Part shown: in pieces, positions 7,565-16,892 of the stretch | How the letters are laid out: every line of letters starts with the position of its first letter | Numbering within the stretch: the first letter of the stretch is position 1 | Source: a virus | IMG/VR virus record: IMGVR_UViG_3300042506_000430 | Span: 16,372-80,371 of that record | DNA length: 64,000 nucleotides | Direction: 5' to 3' (one strand) | The notes under the pieces: generated by a model | What the model saw: only the letters and a program-made list of their open reading frames with translations | What the model was told of the DNA's origin: nothing | Database searches by the model: none | Position numbers and translations under genes: made by a program

Positions 7565-9073
7565 TCAATTAATCCTAATTTTTTTGTTTAATATTTTTGT
7601 TGTTGCAAGTGAAAACTCACGTAATAGATTTTGAATTGTTGATCCATCTTCTGTAACAGAAACTGGTGCCTCCCCGGGAAATGGATGTGCATGTGTAACC
7701 AAAAATCTAATGATTAAATTAATCAATTCAAGAAGTTCTTCTCCCCTAATAATTGAAGATGTATTGGGGTCAATACTATCAACAATTTTATCATTATCAA
7801 TACCATATAAAGTATCTGTTAAATCAATTTTGGATTTGTTAGGTGAAGGAGTAGTATTGTGGCTTAATAAATAAATTGTGTCAGCACCAATTAAAGCAGA
7901 TGAATTTTCTTCGTTTATTATTGTATTACCAATAACAACACCACTTTCAGTAAAAGTAGGAACAATTGTACTATCTTTTGAATAAATAAATCCTGAACCC
8001 CTTTTATTTGAAAATTTATCAAACTTTATTTCATTATATATGTCAATAACATTTGTAGATGGTGTTTTAGATAAAAATGTTCCACTCAATCTTAAATAAG
8101 TTGAATATCCTGGTCTAAAAAATATTGGGAATTTTATTTCATTTTCAAAAAATAATTGTGTTCCATCATCAAGTTTTACACCTGAATTGCATTTTTGAAT
8201 AAAATCATTAATAAATTTAATTGTATTTTCTTTACTTAATTGATTAAACTTAACCCTACATCTAAATATTTTTAAATCATCAATAGTACTATTAATATCC
8301 AAATTTTTAATAGCTACTCTTTCATTTTGAATTAAATTATATAAATTAATAAATCCATCAAATTTATCATTTGTAGCATCAGGATTTTGGATAACCCATT
8401 CAATCAAGAATTTTGTTCCTAATGTTTTTTCTCTTTCAAGTTCAATAACTTCTGGGGGATTTTTTACTTTCCTTGATTTAAACTGTGATACTTGAACAAA
8501 TGACCTATTATAATTTGGTGTAGGAAACTCATTTGGATTCATTGACCCCTTGTATTTACCTGCCCTAATTATAACATCATCCTCTTTAACTAAAATGTCA
8601 GATGATCCCCTACCAATAATACCAGTATCATTAGGTTCAACAAATATGCCTTTAACTTTTGATTTCCTATATGAACCATCAAGATTTTTTAATGTTAATG
8701 TTCTTTTAAATCTTCTACCTGAACCAGTTAATATACGAGATTCTGTCACAGTATTAGAATCCGCTCGCATAGGAGAATTAAAATCAGATTGAATATAATA
8801 TTGATTATCAAACTTAAAATCTTTATTTGCATAAATAACCAATATTCTTTCTCCAGCACTCAAGGGAGCATTTATATAATAAGGCAATAATGGTTTAAAT
8901 ATGAAAGGATCCCTATCCCCCCAGATGTCTGTTTTTTCATTAAAATTTGGGTTACTAATTGAATTTAATATATCATCATTTCTATCTGAATCAACCCTAG
9001 CCCTAACCCTATTTAATCCTAATGGGTCTTCAATATCAATTATCTCCGCTGGAAATAGTACTCTATTGTCCAT
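7565..9073 (-). CDS. Baseplate hub/spike protein with gp5-like OB fold
   Basis: This 502-residue protein opens with a pattern typical of phage spike OB folds (FPAEIIDIEDPLGLNRVRAR), followed by APLSAGERILVIYANKDF, which resembles the strand near the end of that domain. A C-terminal THAHPFPGEAPVSV segment matches the His-rich motif of baseplate spike and assembly proteins. There is no visible lysozyme domain, unlike T4 gp5. It overlaps the small gene 9063-9272 and is followed by the fibre-like gene. A central spike or hub role in cell puncture is inferred from family resemblance. Confidence 0.65.
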   Translation of the reverse strand: MDNRVLFPAEIIDIEDPLGLNRVRARVDSDRNDDILNSISNPNFNEKTDIWGDRDPFIFKPLLPYYINAPLSAGERILVIYANKDFKFDNQYYIQSDFNSPMRADSNTVTESRILTGSGRRFKRTLTLKNLDGSYRKSKVKGIFVEPNDTGIIGRGSSDILVKEDDVIIRAGKYKGSMNPNEFPTPNYNRSFVQVSQFKSRKVKNPPEVIELEREKTLGTKFLIEWVIQNPDATNDKFDGFINLYNLIQNERVAIKNLDINSTIDDLKIFRCRVKFNQLSKENTIKFINDFIQKCNSGVKLDDGTQLFFENEIKFPIFFRPGYSTYLRLSGTFLSKTPSTNVIDIYNEIKFDKFSNKRGSGFIYSKDSTIVPTFTESGVVIGNTIINEENSSALIGADTIYLLSHNTTPSPNKSKIDLTDTLYGIDNDKIVDSIDPNTSSIIRGEELLELINLIIRFLVTHAHPFPGEAPVSVTEDGSTIQNLLREFSLATTKILNKKIRIN

Positions 9074-9272
9074 AATTATTTCTTGAATTATATTCTTCTA
9101 AAATTTTAGAATAAGCCCCCTCAATCTCATCTAATTTATAAGTCAGATTGATAACTATATTTTTTGTTTCATTAAATTCCTCAGTCAAACTATCCAAAAC
9201 ATTAATAATTTCACTATTACTTTTATTTTTAATATCCTTACAGAATTCAATAATATTTTCATTATTTTTCAT
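9063..9272 (-). CDS. Small helical phage protein
   Basis: This 69-residue acidic protein starts at MKNNENIIEFCKDIKNKS and is predicted all-helical, with a heptad-like stretch (LDSLTEEFNETKNIVINLTY). A longer form beginning at 9296 would overlap the upstream gene by 23 bases, so the start at 9272 just after that stop is preferred. It overlaps the spike gene by 11 bases. Position between two baseplate-region genes suggests a baseplate or chaperone role. I do not recognise the family. Confidence 0.6.
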   Translation of the reverse strand: MKNNENIIEFCKDIKNKSNSEIINVLDSLTEEFNETKNIVINLTYKLDEIEGAYSKILEEYNSRNNYGQ

Positions 9273-9273
9273 A

Positions 9274-11316
9274 TTAACCATGTCTTTTTTTAGCAAAAAC
9301 CCTTCCTGTTAATAGGGGGTCAATAAAACCATCAACTGCACCATTTGTAATTTCTTCAGAATCCATGCCATTTATAAGTGATTCAGCAAACAATAAAACT
9401 CTATTTGGTGAACCATCTAACAAGTTTTCAGTTTTTAAACCCAAATTTTGCATTTCAGAAATAACATTTATTTTAGCTCGTTCACTTGAATACCCAGGTA
9501 AAAATTGAGCACCAAGTAATAATGGTGCTGGTATTGGTATAATTGCTCTTTTACTTAAAACATTAATTGAATTTAATATTTGTCCAATAGATTCAATTAC
9601 ACTTTTACATTTTTTTAAATCAACCTTAATTGATAATATACCAAATAAAGATGAAGTCAATGCAAGTATTATTCTTTTTTGTTTGTTGGTGTATTTTTCA
9701 AAAATACCTCCAACCACTTTTGACACCATCTTTTTTAATTTACCCTTCAATATGTTAAATAATTCTTTTAAGAATAATTCCAATATTTTTTTGGTAACAT
9801 TTTGAATATAAACTTTATATTTTTTTGCAAATATTTCAGCACTCCCAATTACTTCTTTTGCATATGATAAATTACTTTTAGCCTCATTTAAATTTTTTTC
9901 AGCTTGGTCTTTTAGTTCATTATATTTATCATTAATTGTCCCTTCAATAACTTGACCCAACACCATTATTGGAAATAATAATTTTGGGCTAATAATAGAT
10001 TCAATGGTTGCTTTAACAAAAGAAAATAAAGTTGCATTATTATTTTGTAAATTATTATTTTGTAATATACTTAATATTCCCTCATTTATTGCATTACTTT
10101 TTTCTTGTTCAGATAATCCATCAAATGTATCAATAATATCTTTTGCAAAATCTCTTATAATCTCATAATCAATTGGCTGATTTAATACCCCACAACTCTC
10201 ATAATCAATTATTTTATTTTGATAATTATTTATATTCCTATCTATTTTTCTTAAATCAATTTCAGAAAATGTGAAAAAATCATCAGTATCATTATCTAGT
10301 TCTGATATTTTAGAAATGCCACTAACATTTATTTCTTCACTATTGTCAATACATTTATTACAAAATCTTTCAATTAATAACATAAATTTACTTTTCTCCT
10401 TTATGTCTGTTTCTGTACTACTTTCTGTAATATCTGCACCATCAATAAGATAACTAAATATGTTTTTTATAATATTATTAAAATCAATGATGTCTAATGT
10501 ATCGTAATAATCAAATATAAATTTACTATAAGAATTAAATGTATTATCACCATCCCCCAACAAAGCAACCGCAATAAAATCCCCATCTACATCTAAATCA
10601 TTTTTTGTTTCATATGAAAAATCAAATAAATCCAATCCAGAATATCCTTTATAATTTGTACCATATTTTTGATAAAAAGTTTCTTTCTCATTACTTAATC
10701 GCTCATATAACTCACGATTAAATGAAAACCCTAAATTGCCACCATATCCTTTATATTTATCATTTGTAATGTTTTGACCTATTGTGGTGTTTTTTAGATT
10801 TTCATAAAAAAATATACCAGATGTAGAATCTGGACTTTTTGTTAAATTACCAAATAAATCTAAATTCTTAATAGGGACAAAAACTTTTGATTTTTTGTCC
10901 ATTTTAAATGATGGCTTAATATATTCATTTTTAGGTATAACTGGAAATGTTTGGTCATCTCTACAACCTAATAATTTAATTGCCTCATCAGATAATATTT
11001 TTTTTATTTCTGAAAGGTTTTTAACTGTAATATCTGAAAATGTCTTTAATAATTTGTTATTAGTATCCAATCCCTCACCATCTATTTTTTTTATATAACT
11101 AATTATTTGTTCAAAAACAGAGGGGGCTTTATTGGTCTTTAAATTGCTTGGGGCTTTATTTATATTAATTGAATTACTTACATTAGAAACAACTTTATCA
11201 AAAAAGATTTCACTCTGTCTTCTAGCTGTTTTTGACGCATTGTTACTATCTAAGTAAGTTGTATATGCATCAATTTTTTTGCTAATGTTCTTATATTCAT
11301 TAATTAAATTTGGCAT
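9274..11316 (-). CDS. Large baseplate-region structural protein
   Basis: This 680-residue protein has no enzyme motif. Residues 1-130 are helical and polar. The middle carries a beta-rich part (IFFYENLKNTTIGQN, YKGYGGNLGFSFNRE). Residues 430-600 contain long helices with a Lys/Glu coiled-coil character (YNELKDQAEKNLNEAKSNLS) and a hydrophobic stretch around GGIFEKYTNKQKRIILALTS. It sits between the late sigma gene block and the spike gene. A baseplate wedge, hub or tape-like role is possible; the identification rests on position and size. Confidence 0.5.
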   Translation of the reverse strand: MPNLINEYKNISKKIDAYTTYLDSNNASKTARRQSEIFFDKVVSNVSNSININKAPSNLKTNKAPSVFEQIISYIKKIDGEGLDTNNKLLKTFSDITVKNLSEIKKILSDEAIKLLGCRDDQTFPVIPKNEYIKPSFKMDKKSKVFVPIKNLDLFGNLTKSPDSTSGIFFYENLKNTTIGQNITNDKYKGYGGNLGFSFNRELYERLSNEKETFYQKYGTNYKGYSGLDLFDFSYETKNDLDVDGDFIAVALLGDGDNTFNSYSKFIFDYYDTLDIIDFNNIIKNIFSYLIDGADITESSTETDIKEKSKFMLLIERFCNKCIDNSEEINVSGISKISELDNDTDDFFTFSEIDLRKIDRNINNYQNKIIDYESCGVLNQPIDYEIIRDFAKDIIDTFDGLSEQEKSNAINEGILSILQNNNLQNNNATLFSFVKATIESIISPKLLFPIMVLGQVIEGTINDKYNELKDQAEKNLNEAKSNLSYAKEVIGSAEIFAKKYKVYIQNVTKKILELFLKELFNILKGKLKKMVSKVVGGIFEKYTNKQKRIILALTSSLFGILSIKVDLKKCKSVIESIGQILNSINVLSKRAIIPIPAPLLLGAQFLPGYSSERAKINVISEMQNLGLKTENLLDGSPNRVLLFAESLINGMDSEEITNGAVDGFIDPLLTGRVFAKKRHG

Positions 11317-11320
11317 ACCA

Positions 11321-11689
11321 TTACTTTAATGTGTAATTATTTGTTAAATCATTATTTATGTCTTTATTTAATAAATTTTCTAATACAGTTTCATCCAAAT
11401 CTGCAAATGAATAAGATGTTTCATCTTTACTCATTTTTTCCCAGATACTTGATTGTAATTTAGATAAACTTAATTTTTTTTCAACACACTCATTAATAAT
11501 TTTTTGTTGCTTTTCAATAACAGGTCCAATCATTGTCATATCTTCTGGATCCTTTAACATTGTTAGCATTTTGTTTTGTATTCTAATGGCAGTTGTCCTC
11601 TGCTCAACAAGTTCATTGTATATTTCTTGCATTAGATTTAGAATTGATTCCTTATTAAAAGAAATTTCTTTTTTAACTGGTCTAGCCAT
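11321..11689 (-). CDS. Helical conserved phage protein
   Basis: This 122-residue protein is predicted almost wholly helical (MQEIYNELVEQRTTAIRIQN, IIEKQQKI-like segments) after a basic N-terminus (MARPVKKEISF). It begins the virion block downstream of the sigma factor, 2 bases past that gene's stop, and has a TATAAATA box 13 bases before its start. It could be a baseplate or tail completion factor or a chaperone; no family recognised. Confidence 0.55.
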   Translation of the reverse strand: MARPVKKEISFNKESILNLMQEIYNELVEQRTTAIRIQNKMLTMLKDPEDMTMIGPVIEKQQKIINECVEKKLSLSKLQSSIWEKMSKDETSYSFADLDETVLENLLNKDINNDLTNNYTLK

Positions 11690-11691
11690 AA

Positions 11692-12426
11692 TTAAACAAT
11701 TTTATTTATAATAAAAATATAAAGAGATTTAAATTTCTTTAACGAAACTCGAATCTCTTTAGTTGTTAAGTTTGTCATTTCACGCAATGACAACAAAATT
11801 AAATTTTTATTAAACTTTGAATTATCTGTTGCTGTAAATATTGTTTCATATTTTTCAAAAACATCTATTAATGCTAATCCTAATTTTCTTTCATTATCAG
11901 TTAAAGATTGGGTTTCAACAAAATCTTTTAGTTTAATAGTATATTCAACAATAATTAAATCTAAATCAACCACATCATCATCTATGTTATATAACATATC
12001 TGGGCGTTCTTCTATTGATGCTGAAATATCTTCATAAGATACCTTTCTGTTGGTTTCTTTTTGGTCTTTTAATATTTGACCCATCAAATAATTTTTACAT
12101 ATCGTACCAAAGTATGAATATGCTTTTTTATTTTTGGATGGTTTAAATTTATCTACTTTGGTCATAAGAAAAGAATGAACATCAGTATGAATCTCATTGA
12201 AGTCCATATCTTTTCTATATAACCTGTATCGTCTAATTATTGACGATATCATTTTATCTAAAGGCTTTCTAAGAAATTGGTTGTATATTTTGTTTTTTTC
12301 ATGTAAAGTATTTGCTGTTAGAAAATCTACAACAGCCTTTTCTTCCCTTATGTCAAAATAGTTTTCTTTTGGGGTTTTCTTTGTTTTCTTAGTATCATCT
12401 ATTACATCAATAGTTTGGGTTGTCAT
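11692..12426 (-). CDS. Late-transcription sigma factor (gp55-like)
   Basis: This 244-residue protein has a sigma-70 region 2-like core at about residues 60-150. IYNQFLRKPLDKMISSIIRR is followed by FKPSKNKKAYSYFGTICKNY and LMGQILKDQKETNRKVS, matching the core-binding and -10-recognition helices of compact phage sigma factors such as T4 gp55. Region 4 is not obvious. It would direct host RNA polymerase to late promoters, and TATAAATA boxes are present in this window. It overlaps the next upstream gene by one base. The identification is by pattern, without alignment. Confidence 0.68.
   Translation of the reverse strand: MTTQTIDVIDDTKKTKKTPKENYFDIREEKAVVDFLTANTLHEKNKIYNQFLRKPLDKMISSIIRRYRLYRKDMDFNEIHTDVHSFLMTKVDKFKPSKNKKAYSYFGTICKNYLMGQILKDQKETNRKVSYEDISASIEERPDMLYNIDDDVVDLDLIIVEYTIKLKDFVETQSLTDNERKLGLALIDVFEKYETIFTATDNSKFNKNLILLSLREMTNLTTKEIRVSLKKFKSLYIFIINKIV
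11703..11714 (-). promoter_or_regulatory. T4-late-like promoter candidate before virion block
   Basis: TTATTATAAATA on the minus strand, with the TATAAATA box ending 13 bases before the start at 11689. It lies inside the 3' end of the sigma gene and would give a very short leader. Confidence 0.4.
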
Positions 12427-13232
12427 TAAGAATTTTGAATTTCGTACTTTATTTTTCTATCAGTTGTAAAAAAATATTCTTTTTTAGCAGTTTGAAGCCA
12501 AAATTTAACTTCATCTTCAGTAATTTTATTATCATCATACTTATAATTCCAAAATATTGACCCCTCCCTTAAATTGGTATGTTTATATCCCAATCTTGGT
12601 ATTGTCATAACTGATGTTGAATTATAAGTTAACCTCAATAAAAATTCATAACTAAATGTTAATTTTATTGATGGCTTAAATCCACCTGTGCTAATAAATA
12701 TATCCTTTTTCAAAATAATTCCAGAAGTTTGAAAATTTTGATATTCTTGTAGGATGTCATTTGTTAAAACTCCCATTTCTTGGGTGAAATTTGCCGCAAA
12801 TGTTGCTTCATTTGTAAAACCAGCAAATGTTTCTTTTGCATCAACATCAACAACAACAGGTAAAAATGCCCCATATTCAGGATAAACTTCTGCATACTTT
12901 TTAAAATTCTTAAACCAAATATTTGAATACTCATCATCAAATTCAAATAATGAAATCCATTCTGATGAAGCGTTTTCAACGCCATAATTAATTTGCTCAC
13001 AATAATTTGGTTCAGAATCCCAAGCTAATTTTTTAACATTAATAGATTTAAAATCATATTCATTTAAATATTTAACAAGAGAATCTTCTTTTGTATGGAT
13101 AATAACCAATTCATCAAAATCATTTTCTTGTTTCTCCAATGACGCAATTGCTTTGGTGAAAAACATATCAAAGTCTTTAACTTTTGATGATTTAATTGGT
13201 AATATAATTGATAGTGATAATTTTTTGCTCAT
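12426..13232 (-). CDS. Glycosyltransferase family 2-like
   Basis: This 268-residue protein begins with the GT-A signature strand (LSLSIILPIKSS). An acidic metal-binding equivalent follows at about residue 100 (WISLFEFDDEYS), then a region with GFTNEATFAANF and a GGFKP loop typical of GT2 enzymes. It likely transfers a sugar from a nucleotide donor; donor and acceptor are unknown. It is paired with a GT-B enzyme (13234-14280), one base apart from it, and overlaps the sigma gene by one base. Confidence 0.65.
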   Translation of the reverse strand: MSKKLSLSIILPIKSSKVKDFDMFFTKAIASLEKQENDFDELVIIHTKEDSLVKYLNEYDFKSINVKKLAWDSEPNYCEQINYGVENASSEWISLFEFDDEYSNIWFKNFKKYAEVYPEYGAFLPVVVDVDAKETFAGFTNEATFAANFTQEMGVLTNDILQEYQNFQTSGIILKKDIFISTGGFKPSIKLTFSYEFLLRLTYNSTSVMTIPRLGYKHTNLREGSIFWNYKYDDNKITEDEVKFWLQTAKKEYFFTTDRKIKYEIQNS

Positions 13233-13233
13233 T

Positions 13234-14280
13234 TTATAATTTGTTTAGTTGCTCTTGAAATGCGTTTATTCTATTATCAAAATATGAATTAAAACAATTG
13301 ATAACTGTTGATGTGAATTTATCCTTATCTTTATACATATTAGATGTCTTTTCTATCTCTTCATATAGTTCAGGTGTTATACTGTCTTCCAACCAATTCT
13401 GAATAAATTCGGCAATATAATCAACCATTTTTAATTTGTCTTGTATCCAAATGCCGTTTTTATCATTCATCCATTCAGGTATTAAATCTGGTATTCTACC
13501 AATAACTGGAATACCACAAGCCATAGATTCTAATGGATATGTTCCAAAACCACTAATATCATCAATCCAAACGCTTAAAAAACAATTCTTTAAAGAATTA
13601 GCAAATTCACTTTGGCTAAGACCCCTCATATCCCTAAATGTGAACCACCTAAATTGGGGGTATTTTAAATAAAATTGTTTAACAATATTAATTGTATCAG
13701 TCTGCTCTCTTGTGTGAACAGCAATAATTGGCATTGGGGGTACTTTTGGTTTATCAAATAAATCTGAAATTACTGGGGTAATAATGTCATAAGACATTTT
13801 CTTCATATATGAATCTAGTTCATCCTTTTGTTTTTCAGAAGTTGTTATACATTTTAAAAATCCTAATGAAGGCCAACTTTGCCCTGGTTGTAATGTATCT
13901 AAAACATAAGAGTAAGATTGCATCAATACAATTTTACCACAAGGCAAATCTTTTATTTGTTCCATAATAAATCCATATATTTCTGGAAGTACAATAAAAT
14001 CTTCTGGACTAATTTCCAAATTCTCCCCCTCAATTGAACGGTGGGGTAATGAGGTCATATAACTTTCGTCAAGCCAAGAAGCAACACCTGAATAATCTTT
14101 CTTTTCGTGTAATATAATAGGATTGAAGCCGTTATCTTTTAATGATAATGCCACATCGTATATATATTTTATGGATGCCCTAGCATTTCCTTTTGTGTCT
14201 TGAGCCACAAAATAAATCCTTGATTTCTTATCTTTTAAGATATTTAAAGAATTTTCAATTTTTGGTTTAATATCATTCAT
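13234..14280 (-). CDS. Glycosyltransferase, GT4-like (GT-B fold)
   Basis: This 348-residue protein shows a GT-B C-terminal domain. The segment LSVWIDDISGFGTYPLESMA followed by CGIPVIGRIPDLIPEW is the GT4 nucleotide-sugar binding loop with the conserved E. The N-terminal domain begins IYFVAQDTKGNARASIKYIY. It belongs with the neighbouring GT2 gene, and the pair is separate from the main glycan operon. The acceptor may be virion protein or modified DNA; the sequence does not say. Confidence 0.7.
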   Translation of the reverse strand: MNDIKPKIENSLNILKDKKSRIYFVAQDTKGNARASIKYIYDVALSLKDNGFNPIILHEKKDYSGVASWLDESYMTSLPHRSIEGENLEISPEDFIVLPEIYGFIMEQIKDLPCGKIVLMQSYSYVLDTLQPGQSWPSLGFLKCITTSEKQKDELDSYMKKMSYDIITPVISDLFDKPKVPPMPIIAVHTREQTDTINIVKQFYLKYPQFRWFTFRDMRGLSQSEFANSLKNCFLSVWIDDISGFGTYPLESMACGIPVIGRIPDLIPEWMNDKNGIWIQDKLKMVDYIAEFIQNWLEDSITPELYEEIEKTSNMYKDKDKFTSTVINCFNSYFDNRINAFQEQLNKL

Positions 14281-14281
14281 G

Positions 14282-14560
14282 TTAATATTTGTTTATTATC
14301 TTTTTGTTTAATAATGTATTAAATGCCAATTTAAATGGTAGAGTCAAGTTATTACCTGAACTTAATCCAAGTTTTTCATCAATGTCATCATTCTCTGTTA
14401 GAATAACATCTAACATTAGTTTTACAAGTTCATATTTTATAATATTTATTTTTGTATCTGTTGTACCTGTTATTTCTATTGATGCAACTTCTGTCATATC
14501 AACATACTTTTCAACAATATCTAAATCAACATAATAATGTTCTCCTAAAATTTTTAACAT
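14282..14560 (-). CDS. Unrecognised 92-residue protein
   Basis: A small acidic protein with an N-terminal beta part (MLKILGEHYYVDLDIVEKYV) and a central helix (IKYELVKLMLDVILTENDD). It overlaps the upstream HAD-like gene by 7 bases and is followed by the GT4 gene after one base. No family recognised; no membrane segment. Confidence 0.6.
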   Translation of the reverse strand: MLKILGEHYYVDLDIVEKYVDMTEVASIEITGTTDTKINIIKYELVKLMLDVILTENDDIDEKLGLSSGNNLTLPFKLAFNTLLNKKIINKY

Positions 14561-15141
14561 AGTTCTAAAATTTTGTCTTTAAATTCTCTTAGTTTATTTA
14601 TGCTATGTTTGGTTTTAATATTTTTATTGTATTCTTGTTCATACTTAATTATAACCAAATTGTTTGGCACATCTAATAATAGGTTAGGATTAGCCGTAAG
14701 TAAAACATCTATTGGTTTAATCATCTCATTTTTTGTTTGTTCGCTATAAAATTTGATATTTTCAATCAAACAAGAAAATTTTGATAAAAAGAACAATGTT
14801 GCTGGCTTTGATTTTCCAATTTCATCGGAAACAATAATAATCTCATGATTATCTCTCATATCCAAATAAAAATCATTCAAATCATTCATCCCTGTATATT
14901 CAACAGATGCTGCATGCCCAAATATCTCCATTGGATGTTCAATGTATAAAAAATTATACAAATCATCATCCAATGGAAATTTAAAATGATTTAAAAGATT
15001 TAAGGAATCAATTGGGTAATTTATTTCATATTTAAATTCTGATTCATTATCTTCATTTGCAACATAAAACTTATCATAAACTTGTTCTATCTTCCCAAGA
15101 GTGTCCCTTAATATTCCATTTAAATCAATTGCTATTGTCAT
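14554..15141 (-). CDS. HAD-like protein, probable pseudoenzyme
   Basis: This 195-residue protein has the layout of phage HAD-type 5'-nucleotidases. Motif I is IAIDLNGILRDT, motif II is EIIIVSDE, a motif III-like lysine is in GKSKPATLFFLSKF, and the motif IV position reads IDVLLTANPNLLLDVP. The second Asp of motif I is Asn, and the paired acids expected at motif IV are Thr-Ala-Asn, so magnesium-dependent phosphatase activity is doubtful. A binding or regulatory role is possible. It overlaps phoH by 17 bases and the next gene by 7. Confidence 0.55.
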   Translation of the reverse strand: MTIAIDLNGILRDTLGKIEQVYDKFYVANEDNESEFKYEINYPIDSLNLLNHFKFPLDDDLYNFLYIEHPMEIFGHAASVEYTGMNDLNDFYLDMRDNHEIIIVSDEIGKSKPATLFFLSKFSCLIENIKFYSEQTKNEMIKPIDVLLTANPNLLLDVPNNLVIIKYEQEYNKNIKTKHSINKLREFKDKILELC

Positions 15142-15856
15142 ACTTTTTTAAAATTTTGCTTATGATGGGGTTTCTAACAATATCCTCACTATAAAATTCA
15201 TGGTGAGCAATATCTGAGATGCCTTGTAATCTTTCCATAGCATCATATAATCCAGTTCCCCTCTTGTCTTTATATCTATCAGTTTGTTCCAAATCTCCAG
15301 ATATAAAGAATTTAGTATTAAAACCTATTCTTGTCAATAGTAATTTCATTTGATTTGGTGTGGTATTTTGTGCCTCTTCTAATACCAAGATGGTGTTGTC
15401 AATGTTTAAACCCCTCATATAAGCAAGAGCCATAACCTCAATAACCTCCATATCCATTAATTTCTCACGGATATTTTTGCCAATTATTTTGTTAATTAAA
15501 TAAAATGATGGATAAATATATGGATCCATCTTCTCATTTACATTTCCAGGTAACGCCCCTAGTTTCTCTTCTGCTTCAACTGCTGGTTTAACAATCACCA
15601 ACTTGTCATATGTATTGCTGGGGTCTGCAAGTAAGTCAATGGCTGCTTTCATAGACATATAACTCTTTCCAGTTCCAGCAGGACCAATGCAAATTGTAAT
15701 TTGGTTATTTAACAATTTGTCATAATAAACCACTTGATTGTCATTTAGGAATTTTTCTTTTGTTTTCTTTTTAAGTAAACTACAAATTTGGCTTTTCCTA
15801 GATTGGGGAGCTAACTCAACCTCATCTTCTTTTTTCACAAATCTTCTTCTCGTCAT
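15125..15856 (-). CDS. phoH: PhoH-family ATPase
   Basis: This 243-residue protein has a Walker A motif at about residues 57-65 (GPAGTGKSYMS), a Walker B (ILVLEEAQNTTPNQMKLLLT) and the sensor strand FFISGDLEQTDR. These are the signatures of the PhoH-type helicase-like ATPases carried by many large phages. Length fits the single-domain phage form. It is often linked to phosphate stress or RNA metabolism, but its phage role is unsettled. It follows the glycan operon and overlaps the HAD-like gene. Confidence 0.88.
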   Translation of the reverse strand: MTRRRFVKKEDEVELAPQSRKSQICSLLKKKTKEKFLNDNQVVYYDKLLNNQITICIGPAGTGKSYMSMKAAIDLLADPSNTYDKLVIVKPAVEAEEKLGALPGNVNEKMDPYIYPSFYLINKIIGKNIREKLMDMEVIEVMALAYMRGLNIDNTILVLEEAQNTTPNQMKLLLTRIGFNTKFFISGDLEQTDRYKDKRGTGLYDAMERLQGISDIAHHEFYSEDIVRNPIISKILKKYDNSN

Positions 15857-15890
15857 TAAGTTGTTTTTATTTAATAATAAATAATAGGAA

Positions 15891-16892
15891 CTAGAATTTA
15901 GTAGTCAAATTTTCATCATTAAATTTATGTAACCAATATTCTATCATTTCATCAAGCATTGTTTCAAATGTATATTTTGGTTGCCAGTTAATTGTTTTCC
16001 TTAATTTTGTTGCATCTCCTTTTAAATCATATAGTTCTTCTGGTCTATAAAATTTTTCATCTTGTTTTACATAATCCATATAATTTAACCCCAAGTATGA
16101 AAAAACATATTCACACAATTCTCTAACAGAATGGGATACCCCTGTGGCACACACAAAGTCATCAGGATTATCTAATTGCAATATTGACCACATTGCCTCC
16201 ACATAATCTTTTGCGTGTCCCCAGTCCCTTGTAGCATCCAAATTACCCAAACTTAATGAATTAGCTAATCCCAATTTTATTTTAACTGCTTGTTTAACCA
16301 CCTTGTTTGTTACAAAGTTTGTCCCCCTTCTTGGGGATTCGTGATTAAATAAAATCCCATTTGATATAAACATACCATATGAATTTCTATAATTTCTTGC
16401 AATATTATACCCAAATACTTTTGAACAACCATAGGGTGATACCGGATTTAAAGGCGTTGTTTCCCTTTGAAATCCATCAGCATCAATTGAATTACCAAAC
16501 ATTTCAGATGATGATGCCTGGTATATTTTAATTGACTTATCTACAAGTTTAACCGCTTCAAGTAAGTTTAAAACGCCAAGTCCAGTTGCATTTGCTGTGT
16601 AAATGGGTTGGTCAAATGATATTCTTACATGAGATTGTGCTGCCAAATTATATATCTCATTAGGTCTAACATCTTGTATTACTCTAATTAATGATGATAA
16701 GTCAGTCAAATCAGCATAATGTAATTTTAACTTATCATATATATTATCCAATCTTGATGTTTGATTTTCTGCAACTGAATTTCTTTTCAATGTTCCATGA
16801 ACTTCATATCCTTTCTCAATCAATAATTCTGCTAAGTATGATCCATCTTGACCATTTATCCCAGATATCAATGCTATTTTATTTTCTTGCAT
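15891..16892 (-). CDS. gmd: GDP-mannose 4,6-dehydratase (copy 1)
   Basis: The protein converts GDP-mannose to GDP-4-keto-6-deoxymannose, the precursor of GDP-fucose, GDP-rhamnose and GDP-perosamine. It has the Rossmann motif GINGQDGSYLAE near the start, the SSSEMFGN serine motif, the catalytic YGCSK and the SPRRG loop. The start at MQENKIALISG is chosen because the GxxGxxG strand should lie near the N-terminus; a longer form from 16919 is possible. It overlaps the fucose synthase gene by 14 bases. It is last in the glycan operon. Confidence 0.93.
   Translation of the reverse strand: MQENKIALISGINGQDGSYLAELLIEKGYEVHGTLKRNSVAENQTSRLDNIYDKLKLHYADLTDLSSLIRVIQDVRPNEIYNLAAQSHVRISFDQPIYTANATGLGVLNLLEAVKLVDKSIKIYQASSSEMFGNSIDADGFQRETTPLNPVSPYGCSKVFGYNIARNYRNSYGMFISNGILFNHESPRRGTNFVTNKVVKQAVKIKLGLANSLSLGNLDATRDWGHAKDYVEAMWSILQLDNPDDFVCATGVSHSVRELCEYVFSYLGLNYMDYVKQDEKFYRPEELYDLKGDATKLRKTINWQPKYTFETMLDEMIEYWLHKFNDENLTTKF

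Noticed and set aside
12764-13000. 78-residue minus-strand frame inside the GT2 gene 12426-13232
   Set aside because: It is a different frame within a gene that has a clear GT2 pattern, and its Leu/Met/His-rich sequence has no recognisable features.
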